DNA of 64,000 bases from Branchiostoma floridae (Eukaryota; Chordata; Leptocardii; Amphioxiformes; Branchiostomatidae): positions 1,947,973 to 2,011,972 of the forward strand of contig NC_049981.1 of the NCBI RefSeq assembly GCF_000003815.2, given 5' to 3'. A program made the translations under genes and the position numbers. Below the pieces are notes generated by a model. The model searched no databases. It was not told where the DNA came from and saw nothing but the letters and a program-made list of their open reading frames with translations. Positions 11,301 to 26,300 of the stretch are shown here, piece by piece. How positions within the stretch are numbered: position 1 is the first letter of the stretch; every line of letters starts with the position of its first letter.

Positions 11301-14300
11301 TTTCTACTTTGCTCTTGGACAGACGAGGACAATGTGGCACTGCACTCAAGTTTTGTAACTTATATTAACAGTGCCACATACACGGCACAGACAGAAGGTA
11401 AAGATAGTCTTTTACCTCCCCGACCGAAGTCAGGTACCCATTTTTACACCTGGGTGAAGAGAATGAGGAAGGTCGTGTAAAGTGCCTTTCCCAAGGGCAC
11501 AACGGCGGGGGCACGGCGGGGATCGAACTCAGAACCTCTAGATTCCGAGCCGAACGCTCTACCAGTTACGCCACGCCCGACGCCATGTGTAATTTACTGA
11601 GAGGTGCCAAGGTCATAGACAGGAATACAACAGTCGAATGCCGTGGAATAAGGAGACGGTTCAGATAAGAAATTTTAAAGTCAACCCCAGTGATGAACCG
11701 GGACGGGGGAGATACAAACTTAGCCACGTTTGGGGTTCTATCTGCATAACGTGACGTCGCAGAAGCAGTGGATTGCTCTTTCATTGACAAAGACTGGAGC
11801 AAATAAAACGCGCAAAAGCGCCACCTACATCGGCTACATATAGCGGCGAGAAGCAGGAATCCAATTAGAAGCTCTGGAGAAGAGGTCTATAAGAGACACC
11901 GAAACGTAAGCAAAGTGAGTACATACTGGTTGTGTTAAGGAATTCTGCTATATCCCATATTCTATCAACCATATGAAATTATTTTGGAAGGTAAGAGACA
12001 GTTTTATGGCCCAGTTTAGGGAATCTACAGTCATTTTTTTTTCTTTCCATCTGCCACTGTCTCCAAAATCAATTTGATGTTCAATTGTTGCTCCAGATCA
12101 ATTGCGGGTACGATTGACCCATTTTCTTTTCGTCGTATCGCGCTTTGGAAATGAGTATTGTACAGTGAGTAAAAGAAACAGTCCTACTCACGAAAAATGC
12201 CCCTGCTATCCCAAAACTAGCCGCTAGCTAGGGGTCCCAAACTTATGTCATTTCTTTCTGAGCACAAGAGCTACCTAACGCCCAAAAATCGTGACCATAG
12301 CGTCTTCAGAACACGAGATAGCAAAATCGGTTGTGCTGCAGTACCAAGGTAAGCCGCTAGGGGGCCCAAAATCTACTCATTTCCAGCTTTCATCACACCC
12401 TACCAACACACCAAGTATGAATTATCTTTTACACACAGAGTTATCTTGTTGACAGACACACACACACACACACAGGCTAGTGAACGCTAGTGAAAATATA
12501 ACCTACATGACATTTCATGGAGGTAATTAAAGCCCAAAATTTAAAACGTTACTGGACTGATACCTCACAGTAGCCCTTCCGAATCATGTGCAGGTCACGG
12601 GTGATGTCTCCAGAATACACGATGACGTCACCGGGTGCGTACAGCACAGCGTGCGTGTTGACCGCCAACTCTCGCAGAAAGGAGGGATCCGTCTCCTGGA
12701 ACAGCGGGACCTGGGGAAACAAATTAAAGAAATCTTCATGTCATACTATCTTATGTGTTGAGATTACATAGGTTCAGCTAAAAGCCACCGTAACAAAAGT
12801 GTAACAAGTGCTTTTGAAAAAAAGCTTTGCCATAGCGAATAGTAGGGATGATTTGCTTGTCTGCTAGCATGCTAAATACATCTCCAGTATATCGCTCTTT
12901 GATTGCTACGTGCAAGTGTTGTTTCCAAACTGCCAATGATATTGGGAAGATCGTCAACTGATAGCTAAGATAAGATACGGTAGGTGCACGTGGTAGAGGT
13001 GGTTTTATGCGGTTGTAAAGTGCATCACCTTCAAACAGTACAGTTTCGGGATTTGAAATGACTGCAAGGGCACAGTGCACGGTAGCAATGGTTAGAATTA
13101 CATTAGAAAGTTCTAAAAGGGCAGCGATCGAAAGCTTTTATAAACTGAGAGCCATTCAATGAGCTACCACGAGTAGAGGCTGTTCGGAGGTGTTCTTTTC
13201 TATCAGATGCAACTGGGTACCCACGTACAGTGCGAGAGAGCCAGATATATGCCGAAGGATGCAATGCTTATCGCCCTCTGATCGAGCTACTTGATACAGA
13301 AGTGTTGGTATTCTTACTTCCGAAATATCTGCCCAGAAACAAAAGCAGTACGTGCCGACAGATTTCAATTAGAAGGGCAAAACTTACAGGCTCTCAATTA
13401 GGGACTACACAGCTCCCGCCTCGTTTTGGTGCATGACCTTGGATGGCCCAAAATGGCTGCCGTTTCTGGAATAGGATCTATTGCTGTCGACGCAGTGGGG
13501 TCTGTTTTGGCCAATGATGCATAAACCTCGCCTGCTTACATACAATACCAAGGGAAGAGGATACTTTCTTGCATGGCAAGCGAAAAGTGCCTCACCTGCT
13601 CCAAGACTTCTTTCGCCTCTTCGAAGGCGACGTCCTGTTGTAAGGCGACAGGCATGTCGTGCATGAGACCCATGGACCCAGCTACCTCCTCGCCTCTGGA
13701 ATGAAAAACGCCAAGCCGAATCAACCCACAAGAACGTGAGATGACGTCATGTAGCTACCATCTGCATATATTCCAACAACATAGAATAACAGTCCGTTGT
13801 AGGTAGCTTCGGAGTTCATGAAGCTTTAGTCGACAAACATATATCAAGTAAACCATAAACTTAAGGTACATACGCACGCTACCGCGCCACTCTCGCACCG
13901 ACGTTTCGATAATAATAATAAGTTTATTGCAAATTCTTGCCCGAGGGCTAATTGCGAGTGACAGAATGACAGGCAAATGATGCTAAGCAGTATAGTAAGC
14001 GACTACTCAAGTCTACCTTAAACTAGTTAAAGATGTATTGGGTTTTACTTCTTTTTCTGAGACAGTGGAAGACGAAAGATCCCACTTTTTCTGTAACGTG
14101 TGGGTTTTGCGACGTTAAAAGTAGAGTAGTTTTCTTTTTGTCTGTAAACGTGGAGATATGACCGTCTGTCACCTTCTTCAAGGCAATTCTGACCGTTTCA
14201 CATTGTACTGCAGCACTAGGTGTCGCTGCTTCCAGTTCCAATGCGGTGACAAACGCACGGACTGTTTTATGTGAATCTATTAACAATGCTGTCCCAAACG

Positions 14301-17300
14301 TAAAGAATCATGATATAAAACATTCCGTACCTGAGTTTTCCCCACATCAGGATCATGTAGTTGACCACGCGACGCCGTAAGTTTGGACATATCTCATGGT
14401 CTTTCATGAACTGTCTCACTACCGACAGCTTCGCTTGGAAGTCAACTCTGCAGCCGGAACAACGCACCATGTAGATATGTAAAATCACCATCTACATGCA
14501 TCGTGACATGTGTTCTATTCCAGGCTTTGAGGGAGTTGGGAGTTTCCCACCACTAAAACACGCGTTTGTGCAGTCGTTTATCTTTTTAGCCCATTAGGAG
14601 TAATACATGAATATAGAAAATTGCAGAAAGCAACTGGTAAAAAAAAGTCAACTTTCTGAAGTAACTGGCACACAAACATACCCTTACCTGAAAGCTATCT
14701 CAGCTGTGAAAAAAAAACTGTCGCTAACAAGAGTTCGTAGACCTCAGGCCTGCATGAAATGTGTTGTGTGTCTGTAGACCTATTGTGTATTTTTTTTCCT
14801 TTTCGTCCCTGGTTGCGTGGTTGGAAAAGTGAGATTTTTACCGTGTTGGTTGTGCACCATGCAAAAATCTGAACTTCTATTTTCGGAATGTGTAAGTTTG
14901 GGCATGGATGAACATTACTTATTTTGGATTTCTTAAGCATGTAACCAACCACAGTACCTTAAAGTTATTGAGACGACTTTTCCTACCTTTCATGGTCTCA
15001 GATGGCCCATGTAGTTATTCTGTCACATATGATATATTCAGTACTGATATCTTCCTATTTCAATGTACTGGCCTATTGTACCAATGATATTCATTAAAGA
15101 TTTATTTCTGGAGTGTTATATCACTTGACACTGGAAGGTTATTTGCATAATTTGACAAATGATATTTTTACAGTAGTTCCATAGACAATATGAATAGTGG
15201 TAGCCCCCATCCAGCAGCATTAGGGTGGCATGATATTTTAGGCCCCGTTCATACTAGGATTCGCGTATCCGGATATATCCGGGTACGGCGTGAATCCGGA
15301 TATATCCATTTGCGTTCATACCAGGGTTAGACGAATCCGGATATGATTATTCGTGTCCAAAATCAGATCCGGATAGTTCCTAATTACATCATCTGATACT
15401 GTTTGGTGACGTCAAACGTAACTCTTAAGTATCGTTTGCATTGGTGTATGATGGTAAGGGTGAGGCAACGGGCTGCGTCGTGCACTTGGAAGAAGGGAAT
15501 GCAACCAAAATGACGGAGTGTTTGCACGGCTACAAGTAACGTTACACGTCTTCACGACCTACTCGAAACTTTAAAATGATCTTTATTCTTCAACTGACCG
15601 TTCTAGAATGTTGTTTAGAACAGGTGTTCGTACCCTGCCACCTGCGACGCAGCCCGTTGCCTCATCCTTACCATGCTACACAAAAGCAAACGCTACTTAA
15701 GAGTTAAGTTTGACGTCAGATCCGACAGCGAATCCGGATACGTGAATCCTATTGCGTTCATACCAGGGTTCACCCCGCAGCGAATCCGGATAAATCCACC
15801 TCCAGATGTGGATTCGGCGTATCCGGATATATCCCATAAAGATCCGGATTCGGACCGTTCATACCAGGGTTCGCGAATCCGGATTCACCACGAATCAGGA
15901 TATATCCGGATACGCGAATCCTAGTATGAACGGGGTGTTATTCAATCCGTCCAACTAAAACCTAAATCTCTTGAAATACCTAAGCCAAATTTTACAGCAG
16001 AATTTGATATTCAAAATGTCCTTGTCAATCCCATTCATAGATGGCAAGCTGCTGGCAACTTTAAAAAGTTCAGAAAGCTGTTGCAGTCAGCAGAGTGAAC
16101 ACCCAGCAAACATCCCCCAAAATCAATGAGCAGTTGCTTAGAGGGGGAAACAATTTCATCATATTTTTGCAGTGACAAAATGCAACAAACGATACCAAAT
16201 TTAAAACATAACAAAGCCTCTACCACTTAACCCTGCCCGTACTATAGATTAAGTAGGCCCAAAAATCAAGCGAATATGACTAGCCCCAAACTACAAATTA
16301 CCTGCATACAATACGGAAATGGCATCCCCAAAGAAACAACAAGAAACACAGGAAAAATCATACATATACCTTTGTCTTACACTCAAGCTCTATACATTTC
16401 TCCTCCACTTTAGAAAGTTGTATCTTCTGCTGATTGCCAAACAGGGTAAAGGAACTTGTACCAGAACTTTAATCTCAGTACTACACAGCTCTCAAAACAC
16501 CACAAACTTGGACTAAGAAGCAAACTCAAACTGTACCTAAGAAATACAGCAGCAGATACTAGACTAAGTATGTCACCTGGCAGGTCAGACACTGTTGATA
16601 CAAAGTAACCTGATACATTGAAGGTGACACACTGGCCACTGCAGCACAACAGATGATGTTTCTACCCAACCGTCACCTGTTTTCACAACCAAGCAGATAT
16701 TGGGGGGGGGGGTGCCCCAACCACACGAAAACAGGGTCAACCTACAGTATCAAGTTCAAGCACTAGGAGGCCAAAAATCAAACCTGACCACGAGGACACC
16801 AGCAACAATCCACGTACCAAATAGCAACACAATGGCACCTTGCGTTCCGGAAATAAAGCGCACACGCCGTGCCCGCACAAAAGGTAACCTGGAATGTCAA
16901 GTTCAAGTACCAAGGGCGCCAAAATCAAAATTGAGAATTATTCAGCCACCGCCAACACATGTGCCAAATATCATCGCGCCCGCGCCATCCGTTCAGAAGA
17001 TATAACTCCGGAAATACCCCTCCCGGACACAAAATTCAACCTGCCGCCTCAAGTTCAAACGCGACAAGGCCCAAAGTCAATCCTAGGCAACAGGCAACAA
17101 CCCCCCACCCATGCACCAAAAATCATTGCAATGGCGCGTATTGTTCCGGATACACAGCGCCAAAAGTGCACAAAAATGCCACCTTTAATGTCAAGTTCAA
17201 GCACCAGGAGGCCCAAAATCAAACCTGAGTGTCAGGCCACCACCCCCAACCCACATACCAAAAATCGTTGTGGTCGCACCATCCGTTCTTGAGATACAGC

Positions 17301-20300
17301 GCCGTAAAGCCCCAGCTTCCAAAAATTCCCACGCCCCTGAAAACCATACCTGCATACATGCAGGTAATAATCTAACGGTGGAACATCTGGGAATGGCTAA
17401 AACAACCTTTGACCTCCCGACCGCACCACTACCCAGTGGAGAAGACCCCTGTGCTAGGACAAAAAAGTCCCGTCTTCAAATTCCCTGATAACCACGAAAA
17501 CTCAGCTTTTTGACCCTATTAATCAAGTAAAAACACTCTCCTGTCACATCTGCCTTGAAACTGCGAGGATTTCTACCCATTTGACCAGGAAAAAAATATT
17601 GAAGTTTTAGACCCGGCACTACCACCAATTTGCATAGCGGGTCCCCTGCGGATCATTTCTACTATGCGTTACCTGGCAGCATCCATGTTGGATAGTGTGG
17701 CCGCGATGTCACTGACGCAGTAGCCACACAGCAGCAGCCCGACAATCATCACCGCCATGGCCAGGACCCGGCCGGTGGTGGTGGACGGCACGATGTCGCC
17801 GTAACCCGTGCTGGTCATCGTCGCTGCGGTGAAGTAGAGGCTGACGAAGTAATGGTGCATCGATATCTCCTTGCCTGCGAGGCCCAAATGGTCCACCCAA
17901 CCTCCCTCCACACACCTACAGGGACACACAAACTGGCTAACCCAAATAGCAACTAGAAAGGCAACATGTACATTTTTGCAAAAAAATCCAGAATGTTTTC
18001 CATCTAGCCTTGTATCAAGCTACTTGCATACAATACTATACCATTAGGCTTGCCCCAACGTAGTGTGTGCAAGGGAAAAAAGGGACTATCTTAGTAGCCT
18101 GACGTTATAGCCAGCCCATGCAGGTAGCCAGGTCTGGTGCACAACCCAACCTTTTCCGTAAACCCCTTCTGCTAGAGAGAAGAAAGAAAAAGAACACACC
18201 AGGAAAACATTTAACGTTATGTTTTGATTACACAATTATACAAGGATATGGTTTTGGAAATGATCAGATGTTTCAAATAACATCCGTGATCTTTCGTCAG
18301 TGACACTGAAGAGATCTTGTTGGAGTAATGCTTGGGTCCAAACCAGAGCTCGTTTTTGGAAGCGAAAAATAAAAATGAAATGTTACACCTAAAAATAAAC
18401 ACAACTTTCATTCAAAATTACGTTTTTGTGCATTTTGGTATCTTTTGAACCGATCGGACCCCAGTTTAGAGATGTGACCGAGGCATAACATACAGGTTGG
18501 GAGTTATGTATAGATAGAGGTATACCTCTAACAACAGGTATAGATAGAGGTATCAGATCCGATCCAGTTATCAGGACAACGCGGCACCTGGGACAACGTT
18601 AACTCGTCCCCACTTAATCAGGATGACTCGGTACCGTGCCCAGGACAACTCGTCCCCTAGCTTAGGACATGTCGGCACCACATTTACTCAGTACATTATT
18701 TGTGGTACACATGTACTCAGTACAATATTTGTGGTACACATGTACTCAGTACATTATTTGTCACGTTGTGTGACTAGAGCGAGTCGATTCGGATGGACTC
18801 GGCGGGCCGCCATGGCGACTGGCCCCGCTAGCGCTCTCCACGTGTATCGGCGCTATAATACGAAAAGAAAAAAAATAAAGAAAAAAAATGAAGTTTGAAT
18901 CATGACATCCATAACACTACCATTCATCTTCTAAAATAAACATATTGAGTGCGGGGCAAGTTTCTTGTCGACATTCCAAAACTAGGTGCCGAGTTGTCCT
19001 GATTGGTTAGGGGCCGAGTGGTCCCGCCCCTAGTACTGACCATTCCTGTGGGTCTGTGCCGAAGCCCGGGCAGGATTGAGCGTACAGCAGACAGGAGCAC
19101 CAGTGGATGATCAGGATAATGTACGTGAACAGCTTCAGGGACCGCGTCACAAAGATGTCCTTGGTCAGCGACTCTTCCATCTTGCTGAAGAACGTCGTGA
19201 GCTGAAGATTTGGCATTGAATGTTTGGCGTGAAAGTTTGCGATGAAACTATTAACCAATCGTCGATGTAGGTTAGAAATCCAGGTAGTGAGATACGCCAA
19301 AACAGCAATTGCTCAAGCAACGTGGATATGATTTTGGAAACCTTCAGACGTTTCAGATGACACCCGCTATCTTTTGTTGGTGACGCAGTGTCACCGTGTC
19401 AGGGTCACTGACGAAAGATAACGAATGGTTGCCTGAAACGTTATGATAGTCAACCAACGTCTATGAATCCAATTATGATATGAGACGTTTAAGTGAGCAA
19501 GTAAGTCAGAAGATAATCATAAATATCGGGTATTTGTTTGAGTCAGGCAGTTCGATCATAGCTAAGGCATAGTAGTCCATGGGCCAGGACCCGAAATTGA
19601 CGATATTTGTACCACTGAGAGGGACCAGAGCTACCATGCATTTTTTTAATCTGAAATAACCAAAGTTTATTTTAATCCATGATAACAAGCTTTTATGTAC
19701 AGCTTTCTTGTTGTAATCACGTGACCAAGTGACGTCATCCAAACGGATCTCTAAGATTGACACTATGCTGAAAGGAACGCGTAGAAATATCAAACATCAA
19801 TATTTTTAAATAAAAATTCATAGGTTGGTAGAACCAGTCACTACAACCACCGAAATATTCTTCCCTTTTTAATATTTAGCTTTGATAGAAAATTATGAGT
19901 CCTAAAATCAGATTTTTTTGCAGATTTTCTCATAAAAAATATATAGTCTACTTTCCAAAATCGTGCATTTCTTCACATTACCTATGGGGCCTTGCCTGAT
20001 GATTTAGACTTACTGTGCATACCATTCGCTGCATATCAAACTTTGAATGGTATAAATCCGTCCATGCATTCCGGAGATATAAATGTGTGAAGGATGACAC
20101 ATCTGCCAGCTTGTAAGTGACAATATCGTTGCTAAGGCCGTTGCTAAGGCCGTTGCTATGGAGGTTTCAGATCGTACTCCACAACAAAACTGATACACAG
20201 AACTAATTTTTCTGTAGTATTTTGCTCTGATTACCTCTGAGTAGAAGTGTACAGAATAGTGTTGACATGTTTAACATTTAACAGATGCAGAAATATGTTT

Positions 20301-23300
20301 TTATACGTTGTTTCCTTCAGAATCATTAGCAAAACTGTTGCTAAGGCTGTTGCTATGGGGATACTCGGTCATGTTTCAAGCAAAGAACAGCACAGAATCA
20401 AATTCTCTGACAAGTAATTTTGCTCCTGTCATCTTGTAAATCACGCATAACTGTGAAAAATGTTATAATTGATTGGAAGTGTTCATTGGGGCTCTACATG
20501 GGGGATATGAGGATACCTGAAAAGGAATTACCTTGATTTTGTACATTTTTATTTTTACTTTTCCTCAAATTTAGTAGATACCTTACTAAATCACAGTGAA
20601 TATCTATAGCTAGTATGCCGTACATAATGAAAAGGCTCTGCATGGGGGTTACCAGAACTCCACAAATGTGGCACCGTTTAATACCGGCACACTGCACACG
20701 TGGATGCAGGATGCATATTGAAAATTTACAAGACCATAACAAAGTTCAAGAAAAAGGCTATTCTAGGATGAATACAAGTTTTTGTACTTTTCTTTTCTGG
20801 CACATAAAATTTGCTCATGTCATCCTGATAGAAACGTGAGTCTTGTTGACTTTTGGCACCTTCAAAAATGTAATTGCACGAGAAAACCAGGCAAAACTAT
20901 GCTAAGATCGGAAGGTTGGGGTCGGTCAAATTGAGTAAATCTGATGGAAATATGAACATGTTTTGTATTTTCCCTACCTGTGCAGACCAAAAGGTGAGGA
21001 TAAAACATTGCATTTAAGATGATGTACTAGGGGGGGTACTTGAACCAATAAAAGCAGACTTTTAATCTCTTGAAATTTTGAACATGTCTAAGGCGCATTA
21101 CCTCCCAAGCTCCCTCTGCACATTGGAGGTAATGCACCTGGTGGATGGTGTAATGTTGCTGGAGAGAGCAATATGAATCGTTGTCTAATTGGGGTGCATA
21201 ATAAATCAGTTTAAAAGTGATGTTTTACTATGGAGGTTACTTTTTGTGTAGCTGTGTGAAAACCACACATAACTGTCATAAAACTAAAGTAAAGTTGATA
21301 CATTGATTTGGTTGACCGTGTCTGACCTTTTAAAAATGGGACAAACCTTCTCTGCTTAGCTATAGAGATTAGCATTCAGAAGCCTCTCTAGTATGTCAGT
21401 TTTAACACACACAAACAACCACTACTAATAGCAGATGTGCCCCCACTGTAGCAATTTGCACTGTTGTGTGGCCTAAGTGATTGGGAATGGAGATGGGCGC
21501 CAACGATGTGTGATTCGTGGAGGACGTAAACTTACTGCTGCTAATAACAATACTCATAGTCTGTGAACGATATGCTGAGATAGACAATAGTCTTTCTGAA
21601 GTACAGAAGATCCGTGAATAGTTCCATTTTGTTGGTTCGCGTACGTCACTGGATGAAGACTTTTTTCAGATTGATCGACGCTTTCGAGCTGACACGTGCA
21701 GTAATCACACACAATGGCAAGTATGATGTGGAGTGTTTTAATTTTATGAATTAGGAGTACACTTTCACCTACGCGTCTTTGCTAATGTTACAAAATATCG
21801 TCATCACTAAAGTTGTGCAAAATTTATAACATGCGGCTATGCGGCTAGCATTTAACTAATGCGAGAGACACAGACGAACTACCGAGCCCTGTTGGTCATC
21901 ACAGACAACACACAGCCAAGCAAACATGACCCTATAGTGCTGAACACCATAGCGTATACACAAAAACAGGCCAGGTTTGGTAACAAGCTCAATTTGGTAT
22001 AAGGAATAACTGGTCAAACCATAATCAACCATATCACACACCACAGAAAACAACAAAACCGACATAACAAAACCATAACAAGTGACCATAGGTAATTTAC
22101 TCTGTGACGTATTTATGGTTCCTGTTGCATCAGAAAGAAAACGAGACCCTAAAATTGCTGATAGCTTGCCAGGACAAAGTACGTACCTGTGTCACTTACC
22201 AATGCAATGTGCTAGGAAGCCATAACATACTTAACAAATTTCAGTCAGGTTTCAGACCAGCTCATTCTACTACAACAACATTGATACATGTCACTGACAC
22301 TATTCTCGACAACATGGAGAAGGGACTTTTTACTGGTGCCGTCTTTCTTGATTTAAAGAAAGCCTTCGACACCGTATGTCACACTATTCTTCTTGACAAG
22401 TTAAGACTGAATGGTTTCCAAGATACTGAACTGGTCATATCTAGATGACAGAAAGCAAACCACTGTTGTAAATGGGGTGGCAAGTGATTTCATGGGAATT
22501 CTGTTGGGGTTCCCCAAGGTTCCGTACTAGGGCCTTTGTTGTTCATCCTATACATTAATGACATGCCCGACATATTGCAACATGCAATCAGTACAGCTGC
22601 CTCAAGTTCACTTGGAATGTGGAAGACGTAAGTTTAGATACAGGGGCGTTTGTCAGTGGAATCACCTTCCAATGACTTTAAAAACGGCTCCCAACATTGC
22701 AACATTCAAGCATATGATGAAACTCAGAGCTGACCTCTGACCTCATGACCGGGCTGAAGTATGATTCTGGAAAACGGTCTTTGTATACAGTCAAACCTGC
22801 CCGAGCGACCACCTCTTCTCAGCGACCACCTGGCCATTTCGACCGCTTTTTCTCGGTCCCGATTTTTTCCCCATTGACGTAATCATTAAGCGACCTTTTG
22901 TCAACGACCACCTGGCCAACGCGACCGCGACCGGCCAAAATTGGGACCCATAACGACCGCGTCAATTTCAACCTTGAAGTTTTCATCGATTTTTGATGAT
23001 AACTATCACGATTTTGTGCCGAAATCGGCCAGTTTGCGTCGGATTTTGACTACCATTACGATGCTATCTTTAGAATAGAGATGGAGGCAATCAATGGGTG
23101 GGTCAATGGGGCAGTCTACTGTAATATGGGAGGAAATTTCGTTGTAAGAAAATCCGAATTTAGTTGTTACAGAATTTTCTTTAAATCTTTATCATTATAA
23201 AGTGAACGAATGCTGAAACGTATATAGCCTAGGCCTCATTCCTTTTTAAGAAAGATCTGTGTAGCTCAATCCTTTTTAAGAAAGATCTGTGTGAGTGCTT

Positions 23301-26300
23301 TTGTCCAACCAATGGTCCAACTGTACTGTACATTCACCCGTGGGTAAGTACACTATCGGGACGTACCGGGCATCTCCGCAGGCATCGAATTCGAAAGGTA
23401 CACCGTAGTTATTTCAGATACGGCGATCAAGAACACAGCGACGCATAAAGGCTTATATGGTAACTGACAACATCAAAGGTCCGTTACGTTAGTATACAAA
23501 TATTAAGCAGTTCTCTTCTTGTTATGAATAACGTTGCCGACTTGCTGTCCTCCAGAAAGAAATTGTATAGCCAACTAAATACGTATAACACTGGTCCATC
23601 TAACGATCGTAGACGCAGAAATGTAACATGTATAGCACGTACTTTATTGTATGGTAGAAATCCAATTTATAGAAAGTAACGTTATATATTTTTTTTAGAC
23701 TAGAGTAGATCGAGTAGACTGTCTTTTTAACCTCCTTGACTTGAGTAGAGTTTCTCTGGCGCAGGTAGGAACGTCCTGATCCAATTTGTCCAATTTCTGT
23801 TCATTTACTGTATTAAAATTCACCAGGCTCACTGATGATTATTACTTACGTTTTTGCGTGCGTGTTGTTCTTTGCGTGCGTTTGCTTGCTATTTTCCATT
23901 AAACACAACGGAAACCATTTATACTATGCATCGGGCATGTATTGAGTCGATACTCTTCTCAGCGACCACCTGTCCAAATCGACCGCTTTGTTCCGGTCCC
24001 CCGGGTGGTCGTCTTGGGCAGGTTTGACTGTATATTGTTTGTATGTTATGTATTGTTGATATGTCATGTACTATGTGTAATACAGGGCCTCACTGTAAAG
24101 CAGTGTGTAAAGCACTGAGTTGAGCCACCCTGGTTAAAGAAAACAGAATAAAAAAAGCCAGAATCTAACGTCTGTTGAATAGGGATTCCTCTTCCGCGAC
24201 AGCTATTCTCTACATTAGAGAACACATAACCCCATATCTGCATTACGCAACATCTGCTTTGCAATATCCAATTACGGCAAGGCCTAACGCGCAGAGATAA
24301 CTTAGAGCTGAACCAATATAAGGAAGGGCGTGGGGGTGATTTCTGAAATTATTACATTGATTACAACAACAGCTACCGCGAAAAAAACAACGTGCATCAT
24401 CGCGCAACTAATTGAAGACGACATGCCAAACTACATACGAATACGAATACAGACACGAACACTCATCACGGCCACCAACAACAATACCCTGTCGTCGGAG
24501 GTTACCTTCCCAGAGTAATTGCATCACAGAGTATGTTACCCGCGGTTGCCGAATTTCAGGTCATTTGGTTTAAATACCAAGGTACAGGAGCAAAAAATAT
24601 TCATTTTTGGTCTAAAAATGGCCAAAAATCGCAAAAAATGTAACCATAAGAACGTAGTGTCTGCAAATGGCATTAATAAAGTCCTGTTTGTATATGTAAA
24701 AGGCATCCCGACACCAAATTTCAGGTCATTTGGTTTAATTACCAGGGCACAGGAGCCAAAAAATGTACATTTTTTTCTAAAAATTACCATAAAATCCCCA
24801 AATTAACCATTTTGAAGTGATGTATGCAAAAAGCACGAATGAATTCCTGTGACCATATGTCATAACTTTGTCCAGTTATGAAAATGATGAAATTACATAA
24901 TTACCTATCAGATATCTGTTAGTTTCTGACTGTTTCTGTAGGCCACAGATAGTGTATGATGGGCGAGATTACATGTAAGCCTTGTTCATAGGTCAAAACG
25001 GCCGTTGTCATGGCAACCAGTGGCCACCACTTGACCCCAAACTTACCTTTTTTTGTATGATTAGATAAAGGCATCACAATCTTGAAAAAGATCGATATTT
25101 TGACTTTGATCACTTGTTTTTCCTACAGACAGAGCTTCTAAGATTACCCATGATGCATTGCGATATCAGAGTGAATTGGTAAAATGCCTGCAGGGGTATA
25201 ATTCTTAAAACACTTAACATGCATTGGCATAATACCGGTAGTAAGACTTATACCGGTAGATTAAAAATACCGAAACTTAAAGAGATCTACACATGCAACA
25301 ATAGTTATTTCTGAGCTGTGCACACTTCAGACATCTAGGTGTCCAATACATCATTTACAAAGCATCGATAACAATGCATTCGAAGACAACAAGGCCAAAA
25401 GTTTTCAGTATACTTTTTTTTAAATTTCGGGGTAGGCAGCTCGTCGTGGGACGAACACACTGTCACATTCATTGCCAAATTTATATAGATCATAATTACA
25501 CATGCTCACGGCACAAGACGAACATGATTCAACAACAATCTTGAATTTCTGTTGGTGACCTACAACTCATGTAAAAGTGTGAAGAACCGTTGCATAATAG
25601 CCCGGATCTACGACTGAATGGGCAAAATTGAACGTACGCAGCCATTTTCCCGCCATTTTTATATCTACGCTAGCAGTGAAGTGTTACGTCATAGCGGTTG
25701 TGACGGACAGAAGTTAAATGAAAATTCTTGACAGTATACGTCCGTTTTCTCATGACATTTTGTATGCTCATGCAGGTTTATGTTTTATGCATTTACTGAC
25801 AGAAAAGGAAGGAACATCAGGATGTATAAATGTACATAGCGGCAGTTAATTGTGCCGTGTTTCTTCCTACCGGTATTTTGTACCCCCTCCCAACCACGCG
25901 CCCGTTCGCCGTGTAATTCCGCGGCGTGTTACAATTACAATATTACGCTTTTAGCAGGACAAGAGTGGCAGAAAAGTTACACAGAAGAAGTGGCAAGGGT
26001 AACCTATAACAGCAACATGTAACTGGAGAAAATGATGCGTTGACAATTTGTCAAATCAGTATGGCTAGAGAAATCGTCGTAAACGTACCGGTATTATGAT
26101 AATAGATGTTATAACTCCTGATAGAATTGAAGGATTTTCTTGATTTAAAGCCCAAAATGTAGGGAATGATGTGATCAATTAACAAAACTAATTATAAGAG
26201 ACCCCATAGGTAGCCCGGATAAATGCCTGATGTTGGAAAGTAAACAATGCATTTTCTACACAGAAATTACCCCAAAAATCGGGATAGATTGAGCACGGCC

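Noticed and set aside
16700-17488. Overlapping plus-strand open frames rich in Pro/Thr/Lys
   Set aside because: They follow a degenerate tandem repeat in a channel intron and have no start or splice support.
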